Assembly (NCBI RefSeq): GCF_031877795.1
Contig: NC_133931.1
Coordinates: forward strand, 73,321,429 to 73,385,428
DNA: 64,000 nt
Source: Strix aluco
Taxonomy: Eukaryota > Chordata > Aves > Strigiformes > Strigidae
Reading direction: 5' to 3'
Part shown: positions 14,101 through 24,991 of the stretch, in pieces
Position numbering within the stretch: position 1 is the stretch's first letter
Layout of the letters: each line of letters begins with the position of its first letter
Notes under the pieces: model-generated
What the model was told of the DNA's origin: nothing
Databases searched by the model: none
The model's input: only the letters and a program-made list of their open reading frames with translations
Position numbers and translations under genes: made by a program

Positions 14101-14870
14101 TTTCTTTTTTTTTTTTTTTCTTTTTAATAGGAGCACATTTGCAGAGCGATAAAGCAAAGCATGTAGTTGCCAAAATTCATAAAAAGGCATCTAAATAGAG
14201 CGGGAGGTAGCTGAAGTTCAGCACTTTTGAACATCAAGCGGCATTCTGGAGCAGCGGGTTGGAATTCTTCACGTGACAACTCTTTACAGAGAAATCTATT
14301 TTTTTGTCCCCTAAGGTAAAAGTTTTCTTGCCCCCACAAAAAAAAAAGCTGCTAACACGCTGAAGACACGAGCGGCTCCTGAGCACGGACATCGCTTTCT
14401 GCCGCTTCTTCACGGCCCCGGCGCGGGCCGCTCAGCCCCCGCTGGCCAAGCCACCGCATCCCTCACGGCGGCTCCGCCAACGGACACGCGCAGCCGTTGC
14501 TGCCGGCCCCAGCGGACCCCCGCCCCGGCGTCCCGGGCACCGGCCGGGCACGAAGCCGTCGCCAAGGCAGCCCGCCCCGGCGGCGAAGCAAGGGCTGCTC
14601 CTGCACCGGCTGCCTCCCCGCTCGCCCCCCGGGCACGGGCCGCGCCCCTTCCCCCTCACCCGGCCCAACACCGCGGGGTGCGCCGTGCAGGGCACGGCGG
14701 GCCCGTCCGAGCCCGGAACCATGATGCTGCGGCCGCGGGGACCCGCCGGGCCCCGGCGAAACGCTGCACATCCCCCCCCTTCCCCCCTCCCCTCCGCCCC
14801 CTTCCCTTCCCCGCCCCCGGCCGCCGGACCTGGCTGGCGGCGGCTTCCGGCGGGGCGGGCGTGGAGCGCC

Positions 14871-14950
14871 ATGGGGCGGCAGCGGCGGTTCCTGGAGGTG
14901 GCGGCGGAGGAGCTGGCGGGCGCCTGCCCGGGCCAGGCGCGGTTCCTGCT
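14871..14950 (+). CDS. C18orf21: C18orf21 coding exon 1
   Basis: Encodes residues 1-26 plus two bases of codon 27, starting Met-Gly-Arg-Gln-Arg-Arg-Phe-Leu-Glu. The donor ct|gtaagc follows directly; without splicing the next codon is a stop. An in-frame ATG pair at 14,721-14,726 would extend the protein by 50 residues, but that extension is Pro/Arg-rich CpG-island sequence with no family counterpart known to me, so 14,871 is preferred. Confidence 0.9.
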
Positions 14951-17900
14951 GTAAGCGCCCCGCGGCGGCCCTCAGGGCCGGGAAGGGCGGGGGGGGGGAA
15001 GGCGGGAAGCGAAGCGGCGAGGGACGGCGCGCGGCGGCTGGAGGGGATGGGAGGGGACCTAGCGGTGACGCACGGGGGTGGCCCCGCCCCCTGTCCTCGC
15101 GCCTGCTGTGGCGCGCCGCCGCGTGGCGGGGCCGCGCCGTGACGCTGTGCTCTTTTCCCGCGCAGGTGGACGCTCCGCAACTCCCGAGGCGAGTGAGGAG
15201 TCCCGGGCGCAGACGGCGGGGCCGGGGCTGCGGCCCGGCGGCAGGAGGCCGCAGAGGCGGGGCGGGGCGGCCACCGCCAGGGGAGCCGCGCAGCAGCGTG
15301 CCCGGCGGTGGGAGAGCAGCGCGCAGGGGCTGCCCGGGCGGCCGGAGGGCGGGCAGGGGCGCGCGGGCGTTCCCTGAGCCTCCGTTTTCCTCTTCCCCCT
15401 GCACTGCCCCTGCAAAACTGTGCCGGGGGTGCTTCGGCGCCGCGGGCAGAAGTGACGGGCTGGCCAGACAGCGCGGTCCTGGTGCGTCCGCAGCGGTTGA
15501 GGGAGAGATGCTCGTGTCCGGCTCTGGCAGCCCAAAGGAACAGGGCAGATACAGGAGGGTGCCTCTCAGTATTAGGTCTGAAATTTATCTCAAAGCATTT
15601 CTTCGTCCCAGGCTGAGTTGCTGTCTTCTTCATGCACTTATAACGAGGAAAGAGCTTTACAAGGCTTTGGTGTCACTGACCTGGCCACGGAGTGTGCTTG
15701 CATGGAGGACCTTGTAGAATTGTGAGCCTCCGTCGTTAAAGATTTGCAGGAAGGAATTGCAGTTTTTCAGGAAAATTTACGTATTGTCTAAATTTATGCT
15801 GTGCATAAACTTAGTGTGAATTGTGCTCAGCTGAGCACATGCTGGTGCACGTACTGGCACTCAACTTCTTCTTGTGTTCTAGTTGCATCTGAAACAAAAA
15901 CATCTACCTAGATAATGTTAAAATAGAAACATTTGATTTTAATGTTTGCCTGTAAAACGTAATTATTTCATTTACATTTCACTCTTTTATTAATCTGTAG
16001 ATAATGAATGTGGATTAGAAAGGGTGTGTCCTTACTGCTTCCAGTTCCTGGTTCCTGATAGCTACCGGGTGCGTCTCAAACCAAAGATGAAAGTGACTCC
16101 ACAGATAGAGAAGGTTCTTAAACAGGAAGCGAAGAACCATAAACTTAATATGAAACAGACGAAGCTTTTGAAAAAGTACAGGGAGTCAAGAAGTGTTCTG
16201 GTAAGGATATTTACTTGGAACTGCCAAATAGCTGATATTTCCTTGAAACCTTTCAGTGGCGTAAAAAAGAAAAGATGCCTACACATTTCTTTTTTCATGA
16301 GCATATAACTCTTCCTTTCTTTTGGGATAAATTCTGTTCGCAATCAAAATTTTTAAAATCTGTCCTCCACAATAAAGACAATGACAACAATAGTAAGCTT
16401 CCCCCCCAAAAAACAAACACAATCCCACATGTCAGAGGAGCTACGCAAACAGCTCTGCCCTCCCTTTAGATCTCTTTAGCAGCGCTCTGGGTGGACTGCA
16501 GATGTCTAAGATCTGGCTGAAAATTAAGTAATTTCTTCCTGCCAGGAAGCTCTGGTATTTCCACTGTCAGCTACTGTGTCATTTCCATAGCTCTGCAAAA
16601 AATGGCAGGAGTGGCAGATTTTTGCCTGTTCTGTTCTTCCTAGGAATGTGGCAGATCTAGGACCAGGCAACTCTACTAGATGCGGGGCCTTAATACAGCC
16701 ATGTAGATCATAAAAGCCATTAGAATCCTTAGAAATCCATTGCTAAGAATACCCAAAAATACACCTGGTAAGAAAAATATGCCATTGGCTGAAGTCAGGC
16801 TGGTTTTGCCAGTATGCGTAGCTTGACATTTACTGCCTTTGTTTCAGCTCTGAAGAAGGGCTTGAGTGACTGATAGATTGTCATTTTTTTTCAGTTTTAT
16901 CAGTTGTGTGAAAATATATTTGCTCAACTTAACAAGCTTTACTTCATTTATTTCAGTAGGCTCTCACGGCTACATCAGGTTATTGTTACCTTCTGTACGA
17001 ATTGAATTTCTTACATTTGTCTGAATATTTCTGTTTATAGGAGATCTTTCAAAGCTAAACCACACAGGTAATTTAAACAAGTTAATGCTGCTCCTGGGGC
17101 TTCAGTTCTTTTTACTAAAGTTAATCAGGAATGTAAGATTTAATTACTATTTTTTATACTAATTACTATTATTTGAAGAATAATAGTAGACATTTAATCT
17201 AGTGTTGCCAAGGCATGCACTACTATTAAAACAGGTTATGTGAATGGATGTTTTAATAAATGAGACAGCACCCTATTGAGCCCAGCAGTTGCTGGCACAC
17301 TTGGCATTTTCTCAGATGAAAGTCTGCTGGTTTGGGGAGTAAAATTTGCAAAACCAACAATTATTAAAGAGTCAATAACACAAAATTAAACTGAGGAGGT
17401 ATCACAGAGGTTCTCAGCTGTCAGGACAAAGTAGGGCGCTCTAGGAAGGCACCTTTGATATTACTCTCTCCAAATTGTAGATCATAGTTGAGCAGCAGAA
17501 AGGGCATCTGAGAAGTTGGAATCTTTGCTTTATTTTTCTGGGATCAAAAACGTTTAGTGTACGTTAAGAACTGTCTCTTTAGACAACTGATGAACACTGT
17601 CCTATGGAATTCTGTAGCTGGAGAGGTTTGTAGGACATGTTGTGCATTCATATGAGTAGTTTAAAATTCAGTTTTAAATAGGTCCAGTTTAAACTCTGGG
17701 TAATACTCTAATCTTGGGATGTAATTACAGTTTGCTGCACTTGTGTTCTGCTCTGTTCTGTTTGCATTTGTGCTGTGGATTATGATTTAAGTATTTCTGG
17801 TCTTAAGTGTTTAAAATACTGACAGCAGCTGACAGCTTTCAAAATTAGCAATGTAAATCCCTATAATCTAATACCTGAGACTTGTGAAAATGAAAATTTG

Positions 17901-20093
17901 GGTGTGGTTGAAAATTAAACCAAGCAACAATGCGTCAGGTTGTGCCTCTCTCCTACCTTAGCAAGTGGAACTTGATTTGAGAAAGCTCCTATGTTATATG
18001 CCTTTTCACGGCAGAAGCAATTTCAGGGCTTTTAAAATTTTTGGCGTTAACTGCACGTGCATTTCAGGGAATGAAAACTAGCTGTACAGTGCTATGATTA
18101 ATCCGCTAATTCCTGCATTGTAAGGTGTTCTCCATTTATATTCTGTGGGGTGATAAATCATCATGTGATGCTTTACCCATCTTAGTTTCATTTAGAAGAA
18201 CTGAAAATACATCAATACCTGAGCTGTATAAGTTAATGATCTTTCTCTTTTTTTAGTTTTTAGACTGACAAAATAATGTCTAGAGACAGTCAAAACACTT
18301 AACTGAAAACGTTTCATTTCAGCATTTCTAAACGTACTGCTTTCTAAGCAATCTGAATTTAGGTAAATTTACACACTTTGAAGAATGATTTGGTATAGAT
18401 GTTTTCAAAACTTCTTAGACATTTTTGTGACATTCTTTTGAGTATGTTTTTTTAACCAGAAACATCATGTAACTGTTTTTCAGTCTGTGTAATTGTGTGC
18501 CTCAAAAAGTTGTCTGTCTGCATTACTCTTATGTCTCTTAATAACAGTAGTTGCCATGGCAGTAAGGGATATTAGGCATACCTGACAGTCTCTGTGACTG
18601 TCTGACATTATTTGTTCTGATGCACCTCTGCAACATACTCTGCTGCTGGAAGTTCCCCTCAGCCTAGAAGTAAATAAATAGAAGAGAAAGTGCCTTTTGC
18701 TTAGAACCTCCTCCATGCTGTAGTAAGTATTTTTGCACTGATAGAAAGCCTCTTCTTTGTTCACTTAAGACTTGTGTTATTAGTTATGGATGACTATTTT
18801 TGAGAGTTTGGTAGTTAAATATTTTATTTCAAGACTCCCTGCAAAGTGCGTAATATAACTTCATCGGGGGTAGAATATGCTAATGAATTTAGATCACACT
18901 GTATGCCATGTTTTTTAGCAAAATACAGATACCCCTAGTGTATACTCAGGATATCATACATCCAGTTCAGGTGCTGTTTCATCTTTCTGTTTTGACAGGG
19001 TTGTTTTCCATATTTCACTGTACAACACCACATTCAGAGTTACGGGTCTCCTGAAATTAATTGCTAGGGGATTGGAGTCATTTCTAGATAAACCCATAGG
19101 ATGTGTTTGACTTAAGAAGCCTGAATGAAAATACTAGGTGTAAAGTATGTGTTGCTTGTTTCACACAAAGTATGTTTCACTTAAGCAAAAATTTAATTTG
19201 TGTCATGATATTTGGAGAATAGTTTGAATAATTCTTTCAATGGCTTTATAACATGAAGGTGGAAAGACTGAAAGAATGGTTGGTATTTCCTTTCTTCTCT
19301 CCATAGCTGGTTACTTGCAACTCATGCAACAAAACAACAAGACATTATGGTAGAAGCAGGGATTTTCTGACTACCACGACACAAAATTCTGGCACTCCAA
19401 GTATTAAATCTAGCCTGAGCACACCTGATGTAAAAATCCAGTCTGCAAACAAAGTGACACCTGTAAGCTGCAGTAGGTTGGGATCTAAAGGGAACAGTCC
19501 CTCATCACTTCCCAGGTACCTGTTTCTCTGCTATTTAAAGAGGCACTTTGCTGAGTAGAATGTATTACACCTCGTTGGGAAAGGGCGTCATGTGCTGAGT
19601 TCAGATCAGCCACTTAATAAAATTTAAATTGATAACAAAGTATTTTTCTTCAGTGGTTTGATTGAGGAGATCGATTTTAACTTTTCAACCTTTAAAATCA
19701 AAGATTCTAATGAAAAGTGACTGTGTGCAAAGAATGCCCAATTATGTTTTTGTCATTAATGTGAAATGTCTGGCTTAAAATTTGCATAACAAAGTTACGC
19801 TTCTGACTTCTCACTTCCATATGAAAATACACTGTTTATGTTGAAAATTTTCACTCAAATTCTATATATGCACTTTCATAGTTACATTACATTAATTCTG
19901 ATTCCTCACTTTAAGACATTTGAGTCTTTTGTTTTTCAGAACGTGTGTATCCGGACAGGCAACAACCAGCTCTGCGTCCAAGACTCCCCGAAACTCCAAA
20001 TTTCACTTTTCTAAGCTAAAACGGATGCTTAACCTAGAAGAAAAAGAGAGAAGCCAGAAGGCAGATTTGAAAACCTTCTTGACTTTACTTTAG
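14871..20093 (+). CDS. C18orf21: C18orf21 homologue (zinc-ribbon, RPP21-like protein), five coding exons
   Basis: Exons join 14,871-14,950, 15,166-15,188, 16,001-16,200, 19,307-19,515 and 19,940-20,093: 666 bases, 221 residues plus stop. Human C18orf21 is about 220 residues as I recall. The N-terminus (Cys-Pro-Gly-Gln-Ala-Arg-Phe-Leu-Leu-Trp) is characteristic. Cys-Pro-Tyr-Cys at residues 44-47 and Cys-Asn-Ser-Cys at 105-108 form a predicted zinc ribbon. A Ser/Thr-rich linker follows, then a basic C-terminal segment (Phe-Ser-Lys-Leu-Lys). The family resembles the RNase P subunit RPP21, and recent work, as I recall it, places it in RNase MRP, implying nucleolar pre-rRNA processing. The start at 14,871 has G at -3 and +4. 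Its neighbour RPRD1A is convergent, matching human 18q12. Unusual: the 23-base exon 2 needs a GC donor to keep the frame. Confidence 0.93.
15166..15188 (+). CDS. C18orf21: C18orf21 coding exon 2, 23-base microexon with GC donor
   Basis: The acceptor cgcag precedes Gly-completing base and codons Trp-Thr-Leu-Arg-Asn-Ser-Arg plus one base. The next canonical donor (ga|gtgagg, 15,193) would add four bases and give an immediate stop in exon 3. Ending at CGAG|gcgagt, a GC donor otherwise matching consensus, keeps the frame. It also makes the interval between Leu-Leu-Trp and Cys-Pro-Tyr-Cys 15 residues, the same spacing I recall in the human protein. Confidence 0.75.
16001..16200 (+). CDS. C18orf21: C18orf21 coding exon 3
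   Basis: Acceptor ctgtag|ATAATG and donor CTG|gtaagg. It encodes the last two bases of codon 35 through residue 101, including the first zinc-ribbon pair (Cys-Pro-Tyr-Cys) and the lysine-rich segment ending Ser-Arg-Ser-Val-Leu. This is the most conserved part of the protein. Confidence 0.94.
19307..19515 (+). CDS. C18orf21: C18orf21 coding exon 4
   Basis: Acceptor ctccatag|CTGGTT and donor CCCAG|gtacct. It supplies the second cysteine pair (Leu-Val-Thr-Cys-Asn-Ser-Cys), the His-Tyr-Gly-Arg-Ser-Arg motif and a Ser/Thr/Pro-rich linker. It ends two bases into codon 171. Confidence 0.93.
19940..20093 (+). CDS. C18orf21: C18orf21 terminal coding exon
   Basis: Acceptor tttttcag|AACGTG. It encodes a Ser/Thr-rich stretch, the basic block Phe-His-Phe-Ser-Lys-Leu-Lys-Arg-Met-Leu, and a Lys/Glu-rich tail ending Thr-Phe-Leu-Thr-Leu-Leu before TAG at 20,091. 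This matches the family's C-terminal motif. Confidence 0.93.
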
Positions 20094-20113
20094 TTATTAC
20101 GTTATTTCAAAGT

Positions 20114-20119
20114 AATAAA
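20114..20119 (+). terminator. Polyadenylation signal AATAAA of C18orf21
   Basis: A canonical AATAAA lies 20 bases after the stop codon, followed by T-rich sequence near 20,135-20,150. It implies a very short 3' UTR. A second AATAAA near 20,533 could give a longer form. Confidence 0.7.
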
Positions 20120-20149
20120 GATTACAGCAATAAGTATTCTTCCAGTTTT

Positions 20150-21785
20150 AGTAAATCAACAAAGTGATTTCTTTAAAACTCAGCCTAACAGCATGTACCC
20201 TGTGAAAGTACAGACCGTATCTTTTAGAAGCAAGCTCTGTTTCTAAGGGGCCTGACTGTCTGCAAGAGGGAGATGGGAAAACAGCCAGTCTAATATGCTT
20301 GGGAATCTTGAACATGTTTTTCAGTCTCTAATGGCCCAGGAATTAACAGCCAGGATCTGTCCTTTGGGGAGGCTGACAATACTGGATCCATCAGTGGGTC
20401 CACCAAGGTGATAGACCTGGAAGCGGTTTGGGGGTGGGGAGGTTGCAGTCTGCTCCTCCTCACTCTCTGACTGTTTTTAAGATAATGCATCACAACAGAG
20501 TTTGAAAGATCTCATCCCTGCTTTGCATGTTTGAATAAAACAAAGACACTTTCACTGGTGCTTTCTGTAGGTACAGTATTTTCAAGGGTCTCTTGTACTG
20601 TCCTGTAGTGTCGCTGTCTTTTGATACCTGTAGTAATTTTAGCACAGCCTTTCCAAAGGTTCCAAAACAACTTAGTCTTTAAGGCAGCGCTCGTATAAAA
20701 AGGGAGATAAAACAGTGTATCACCTGATTAAGTTTCTTCATTTTCGTAAGAATGTTCTCTCTGATTTGGACTGGAGGCGAATACTGATCCAGGATAACGC
20801 AGAGCCTTATAAGACTGTGCTGTAATGTGGGATGCTCTCAGTGCTGACTGATGGCTCCATGATAGATTGCTGTTGGCACCCTGATTTGTTACTGCTACTA
20901 GAGTGACACAGTCATAAAGAACAGGGGATGCTTCCTTCCCAGTTGCTCAGGTGCTACCAAAATGGGTCACTGTTGTCTTGTTCAGAAATGACAAAGTAGA
21001 GAACCTTTTTCCTAAATGTCTTTCAGTTTTACCAGGCTTCTGAATTGCTTCCTGGACTTCAATCTGGAAAACTAGGTTTGCCCTGGACAGTAGTGAAGTG
21101 TTTTGGTGTGAACAGATGATTGTCAAGCTTAAAGCGGTCTCCACTGTCAGATTTTACATTTTCAATTCAGCACAGAGGTGAGAAAGGACTGCAGAAAGTC
21201 ACCATTCAGGACTGAGTTTATAGCCTGCCCTGCCTATAGCCTGCAGTGACAGTTCTGCAAATTGTGCTTCAGATTTCCCCTCTGAAAAGAAAATCAGTTA
21301 AAAACATTTAAATGCTTGGCTTTAAAGGTCTGTCTTTTACTTTTTTTTTGTATTCTAATGAATAGTTTCCTTTTAAGTGTATTCAGACTCAACACTGCTT
21401 AAGGAATAGGATAAGCAAGTAAGTTGTCAGACTTGAAAGCAATCCAGGGCAGGGGAGAATAGTCTGTTGCAAATTCTACTTACAATCTCAAAGATTGGCA
21501 CGTAACCTTTTTATAACTCCTGTACCCCGTAACTTTGAAAGGTTCACTGCCATTTGTTTCTTATTTCTTACGTACATGTAGGATCAAATTAACTCTTATT
21601 CTTTGATCAAAGTACAGACCTTTTCCAGTGTAGAACTTGGCATTAATTCACCTGTTGTTGCTGTATTTATGTTCCAGTCCTCTGGAAGAATACTTCAGTC
21701 TTGTCGATGGAAAAAGTGCATTATACTAAAGTATTTGAAAAACAAGTTTCTTAATAAATGTTTGTATTAAAAGTACACACATTAG
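20150..21785. other. Space downstream of C18orf21, no gene seen
   Basis: About 1.6 kb between the C18orf21 end and the LTR-like element. There are short open frames only on both strands, none with family resemblance or splice context. An AATAAA near 21,753 is probably coincidental. Confidence 0.5.
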
Positions 21786-22680
21786 GTACTTGTGGTGGTG
21801 CAGCCCCCTGCTCCTGGGCTGCTTGGTGCGATTTCCTCCCCCCCACCCCTCCCCGGGCCACGTACCAACCCAAGATGGATTACAAAAGGCAGTGGGCCAG
21901 AGCATTAAGGCACCCCCTTAACATACCTGGCTCCTGCTTGGGAATGGTAATGACAATCAGTTGCCTCCTGACAGCCTAATACATCTGTACCTGTGTCGGG
22001 GCCCAGAGGGGATGTTACTAGAACTTCAAAACTTGCGCAACTGTTGGAAAGTACCAGAGTGTTTCATCATCCGAGTTGGACTGAAGTCAATTATCTCAGA
22101 TCCTGTAAATAGCAACCCCAAGTGAGACCCTTTGAGCTCTCCTGGATCGCAGTGGGCTGTGACCAGCATCTCTCCTGATCTGGGATGCCTCTCAGGCTCA
22201 GACTTCTCGCAGTTTGAAGATTGTCTGCCCAGAAAGCCGATGGAAGGCCAGGGTGAAATACCAATGCACTGTGAGTATTTGCTCCAAACTTGAGGAAAGG
22301 GAAATTTTAACTATAGGCTAGCCTCTTCCATCCACCTCTTTACCTATCTATGTGTTTAACTATGCACGATTACATTTATGAGGGTGGATGTTTATATATT
22401 TCACTGGATATCCAAATATTTCCGTGCTGTATGTGTGTACGTCTTGTATATACACTTTGATTCAGAATACCTTATAGTAATTTAGTGTGAATCTTGTCAT
22501 ATAGGAATCTGTAATCAAGTCGCTATTTTAATATTTTACCAAATCACTTTGTTAATCTTTAAATCAATCAACCATTAAGTGCTGCTAAAATTTAACCTTT
22601 GATCTGCCTCACACCATTAATAAATCTTAAATTGCTATTAAATAATAACTATGTGAGATGATAGACAGATCGATAGATAC
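21786..22680 (+). mobile_element. Possible solo LTR / ERV-like element
   Basis: The block starts near TGTGGTGGTGCAGCC (21,790), has a C-rich head with scattered CpG (21,830-22,260), then an AT-rich tail, with AATAAA at about 22,619-22,624. CpG density is above the surroundings, as in an element that arrived more recently than its flanks. G+C-rich head, AT-rich tail and a poly(A) signal resemble an avian endogenous-retrovirus LTR. I found neither a clear terminal CA nor a target-site duplication, so class and ends are uncertain. No protein-coding retroviral frame is visible. Confidence 0.38.
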
Positions 22681-23373
22681 CTTCATCCACGACTAGTGGT
22701 GTGCTTCCTGTGAGGCTTACATGAATGCAGCATGGGCATCTGCTGTGTTTTACACCAACATTAAGGTGTTAGATCAAGCCAAGAGTATGCTTTTGAAGCA
22801 GGTCTCCCAATTGCCCCTGTTTACTGTGGTTTTTACGCAGTACCGAGTGGTGTCAAAGTACAAGTCACATTCCTTTTGGATAAAACTACAGATAATGGAT
22901 AAAAGACATGATCTGGGGCACAACCAGTGTGCTGCGAAGGCTAATGGGCAACTTAGCTACAGGATCGCAGGAGAGCTGGTCTGAAGTACCCATCTCCAAA
23001 AAGTGTATTGTGGATGGCAGGCACTGAGCTTCAGGTAATCTGTACTCCAGGTATATTACTATTGCAATGTGCTATTTGTTAACGTAGACAGATTCTTGTC
23101 ATGCTCCAAACACCATCTTTTTCTTTGTAATTACCAGAGTTGTCAGACATGTCCAGATGTGTTGTTATAAGGGATCACTGTTGCAAGCTATCAGACTTCA
23201 CTGTGGAAAAAAAATCATTCAGTATGTGCCATTCCTTGTTTTATGAGTGTGCTTCAAAAAGCTGGGCAGAAATAAGTGTTGGTACTTTCTATCTGAAGTG
23301 CTTTTATGTTATTTCTAAGCCTCTAATAGAGTCTTTTTCTGTTACTGGACTTTCACAGAATCAGTGTTGAAAA
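22681..23373. other. Unassigned stretch with one 87-codon open frame
   Basis: An open frame at 22,721-22,984 on + carries several CpGs. A part near 22,890-22,960 (gtgtgctgcgaaggctaatg) faintly resembles a CR1 coding segment, so it may be repeat-derived. I do not call a gene. Confidence 0.3.
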
Positions 23374-23443
23374 ACATATATAGAGACACACGTATATATG
23401 TATATACATACATATATATATATACACACACATACATATGCAT
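23374..23443. repeat. TA/CA microsatellite
   Basis: Alternating purine-pyrimidine tract of TATATA, CATACA and ACACAC units, with self-complementary stretches such as cgtatatatgtatatacata. It is likely polymorphic and able to form hairpins. Confidence 0.9.
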
Positions 23444-24254
23444 TTGATGCACTCTTCCTTTCTGAATATGTTACATTCCTGTACTTGGTGAGACACTGCA
23501 AGTTAATTATCGGCTGAAACAGACTATTGCCGAGTGTCCCCGCCAAACCTCTGCCATGCAGCATTACTGGTTTGTGTTTGAAGAGTTGGAAGAACAACTC
23601 CATAGGGAGGAAATGGCCCCACTGAAATCAGAATTTCACCCAGACTTTGTAAAGCAAGACCGAGAAGGTTCTCTGTTTAGTGTACACCTCTGTGTACAGG
23701 CCTTTAAATACAGAGTGAGAGTTATTTCCCAGCTCATACAAATTCTACTTATGCAATGGTATGTATATCACTGTCAGTAATAGCATCATACCATATATTG
23801 AAAATGTCACAAAGTGGGTCTTAATATAACCAGCTCAAGCATGTTTTATTTTGAAACATCAGCTTGAGCCATTTTCCTATTTTTGAGTATCAGGAACCTC
23901 AAGCTGGCATAGTATAACTGGTTCCCTCACACCCAGCCCTGCCTCTGAAGAAACACAAACTTCGGCCCAACTAGATGGTATATGAACAATATTTCTTTTT
24001 AAGAAATTTGTAGTTCTAGAGATATGACCTCAGACTTTTTAATGCACTGCTTCCTTAGTGAAAACTATTACTCCCTGTATTTATATTTTGTGTGACAAAC
24101 TTCAAAATTAGTATCGCCCATTTCCCCAGCATCATTATGAGATTTTGGTTGACTCCTAAGTATAGGGAGCAGTTTACATTAAAGCCATTTCACACCATGA
24201 GATTGAGTAGGCAAGCAATAAACAATGATTTCAATGATGTTTTTACAACAATGT

Positions 24255-24260
24255 TTTATT
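24255..24260 (-). terminator. Candidate minus-strand polyadenylation signal
   Basis: AATAAA on the minus strand, about 475 bases beyond the stop of the candidate coding unit at 24,734. It could serve that unit or a long RPRD1A 3' UTR. The motif is common in AT-rich DNA. Confidence 0.25.
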
Positions 24261-24733
24261 CTATTAAATATGAAAGAGCATACATACAGGTGTTATTCCG
24301 AGGACATAAATTACACAAGGATTACATGTTCTGTCAGAAAAGCACAATAATGAAACATCTTTACATTTCAAACTTTTCTTGTTAGCTTTTAACAAATGAG
24401 TCTATTTCTGTTGCAAACAAGTAACAAGTGTTATTGAACTTCTGCAAATTCCCACAAAAACGTCATGCTTAGTAGGATACTTTAAATATTGTAAAGATGA
24501 AATCAGAATTAGATTTCTAAATAACAAGATGGAAGAGATTTACTACTTAATCAAGATAAATGACACACTGAAATAGGAGTCGAGACAAAATTGGTCATTC
24601 ATTAAAAAAAAATTCCACTTCAGACACTACATTTGAGTCTGCTTTCTTTACTTGCAGGAATAGTCACTGTGATTATATGCATGAGTAATGAGCAGAACTG
24701 GCCCTAAATATTTATAAATATAACCACGAAATT

Positions 24734-24991
24734 TTAGACGTGCTGGTTTTCTAGTTCACTAATTTTTCCGCTGAAAAAACCCCACATCCATGAATCTATT
24801 TGCTTATGTTTCAAAAGGTTGAAATCCAGCTCTTCTGTAAAGGGCCAAACAAGCCTGTGTATGATTTCTATGTCTTCCGTGGTCATCTGCACAGGTGCCT
24901 GCTGCATCCTACATACGTATTTTGGGTCATCATTGAAGTACCGGACTGAGCTACCGCTGACTTGTGAGAGCAGTATTAGTCTATGGAAGTC
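24734..24991 (-). CDS. Candidate terminal coding exon of an unidentified protein
   Basis: The minus strand has an 85-codon open frame ending in TAA at 24,734. It begins after an AG at 24,992-24,993 (tgtgttag|GACTTC). Its composition looks protein-like rather than random: acidic and aromatic residues are mixed, with blocks Arg-Tyr-Phe-Asn-Asp-Asp-Pro-Lys-Tyr-Val-Cys, Thr-Thr-Glu-Asp-Ile-Glu-Ile-Ile, Trp-Pro-Phe-Thr-Glu-Glu-Leu-Asp-Phe and Trp-Met-Trp-Gly-Phe-Phe. About half of third positions are G or C, against about 40% around it, and CpGs cluster here. I do not recognise the family. The acceptor has a poor pyrimidine tract, and the frame upstream hits stops at once, so it may be a spliced exon or a decayed gene. 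It lies 3.8 kb beyond the RPRD1A stop on the same strand. Confidence 0.36.
   Translation of the reverse strand, partial: DFHRLILLSQVSGSSVRYFNDDPKYVCRMQQAPVQMTTEDIEIIHRLVWPFTEELDFNLLKHKQIDSWMWGFFSGKISELENQHV

Larger units (their letters stand above)
14395..15540. promoter_or_regulatory. CpG-island promoter of C18orf21
   Basis: An abrupt switch from AT-rich sequence to very high G+C with dense CpG runs from about 14,395 to 15,540 and covers exons 1 and 2 of C18orf21. No TATA box is seen near the start codon. An ETS-type core (cttccgg, 14,844-14,850) and a GC box (ggggcggg, 14,852-14,859) lie 12-27 bases before the start codon, and further GC-box-like runs are near 14,771-14,820. This is the pattern of a housekeeping promoter with dispersed start sites. 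The exact transcription start is not visible. Long open frames on both strands here result from G+C-rich composition. Confidence 0.85.

Noticed and set aside
14432-15633. Long minus-strand open frames (146-325 codons) and + strand frames up to 192 codons in the CpG island
   Set aside because: Stop codons are rare in this G+C-rich DNA; the translations are Pro/Arg/Gly/Ala low-complexity and overlap the real C18orf21 exons in other frames.
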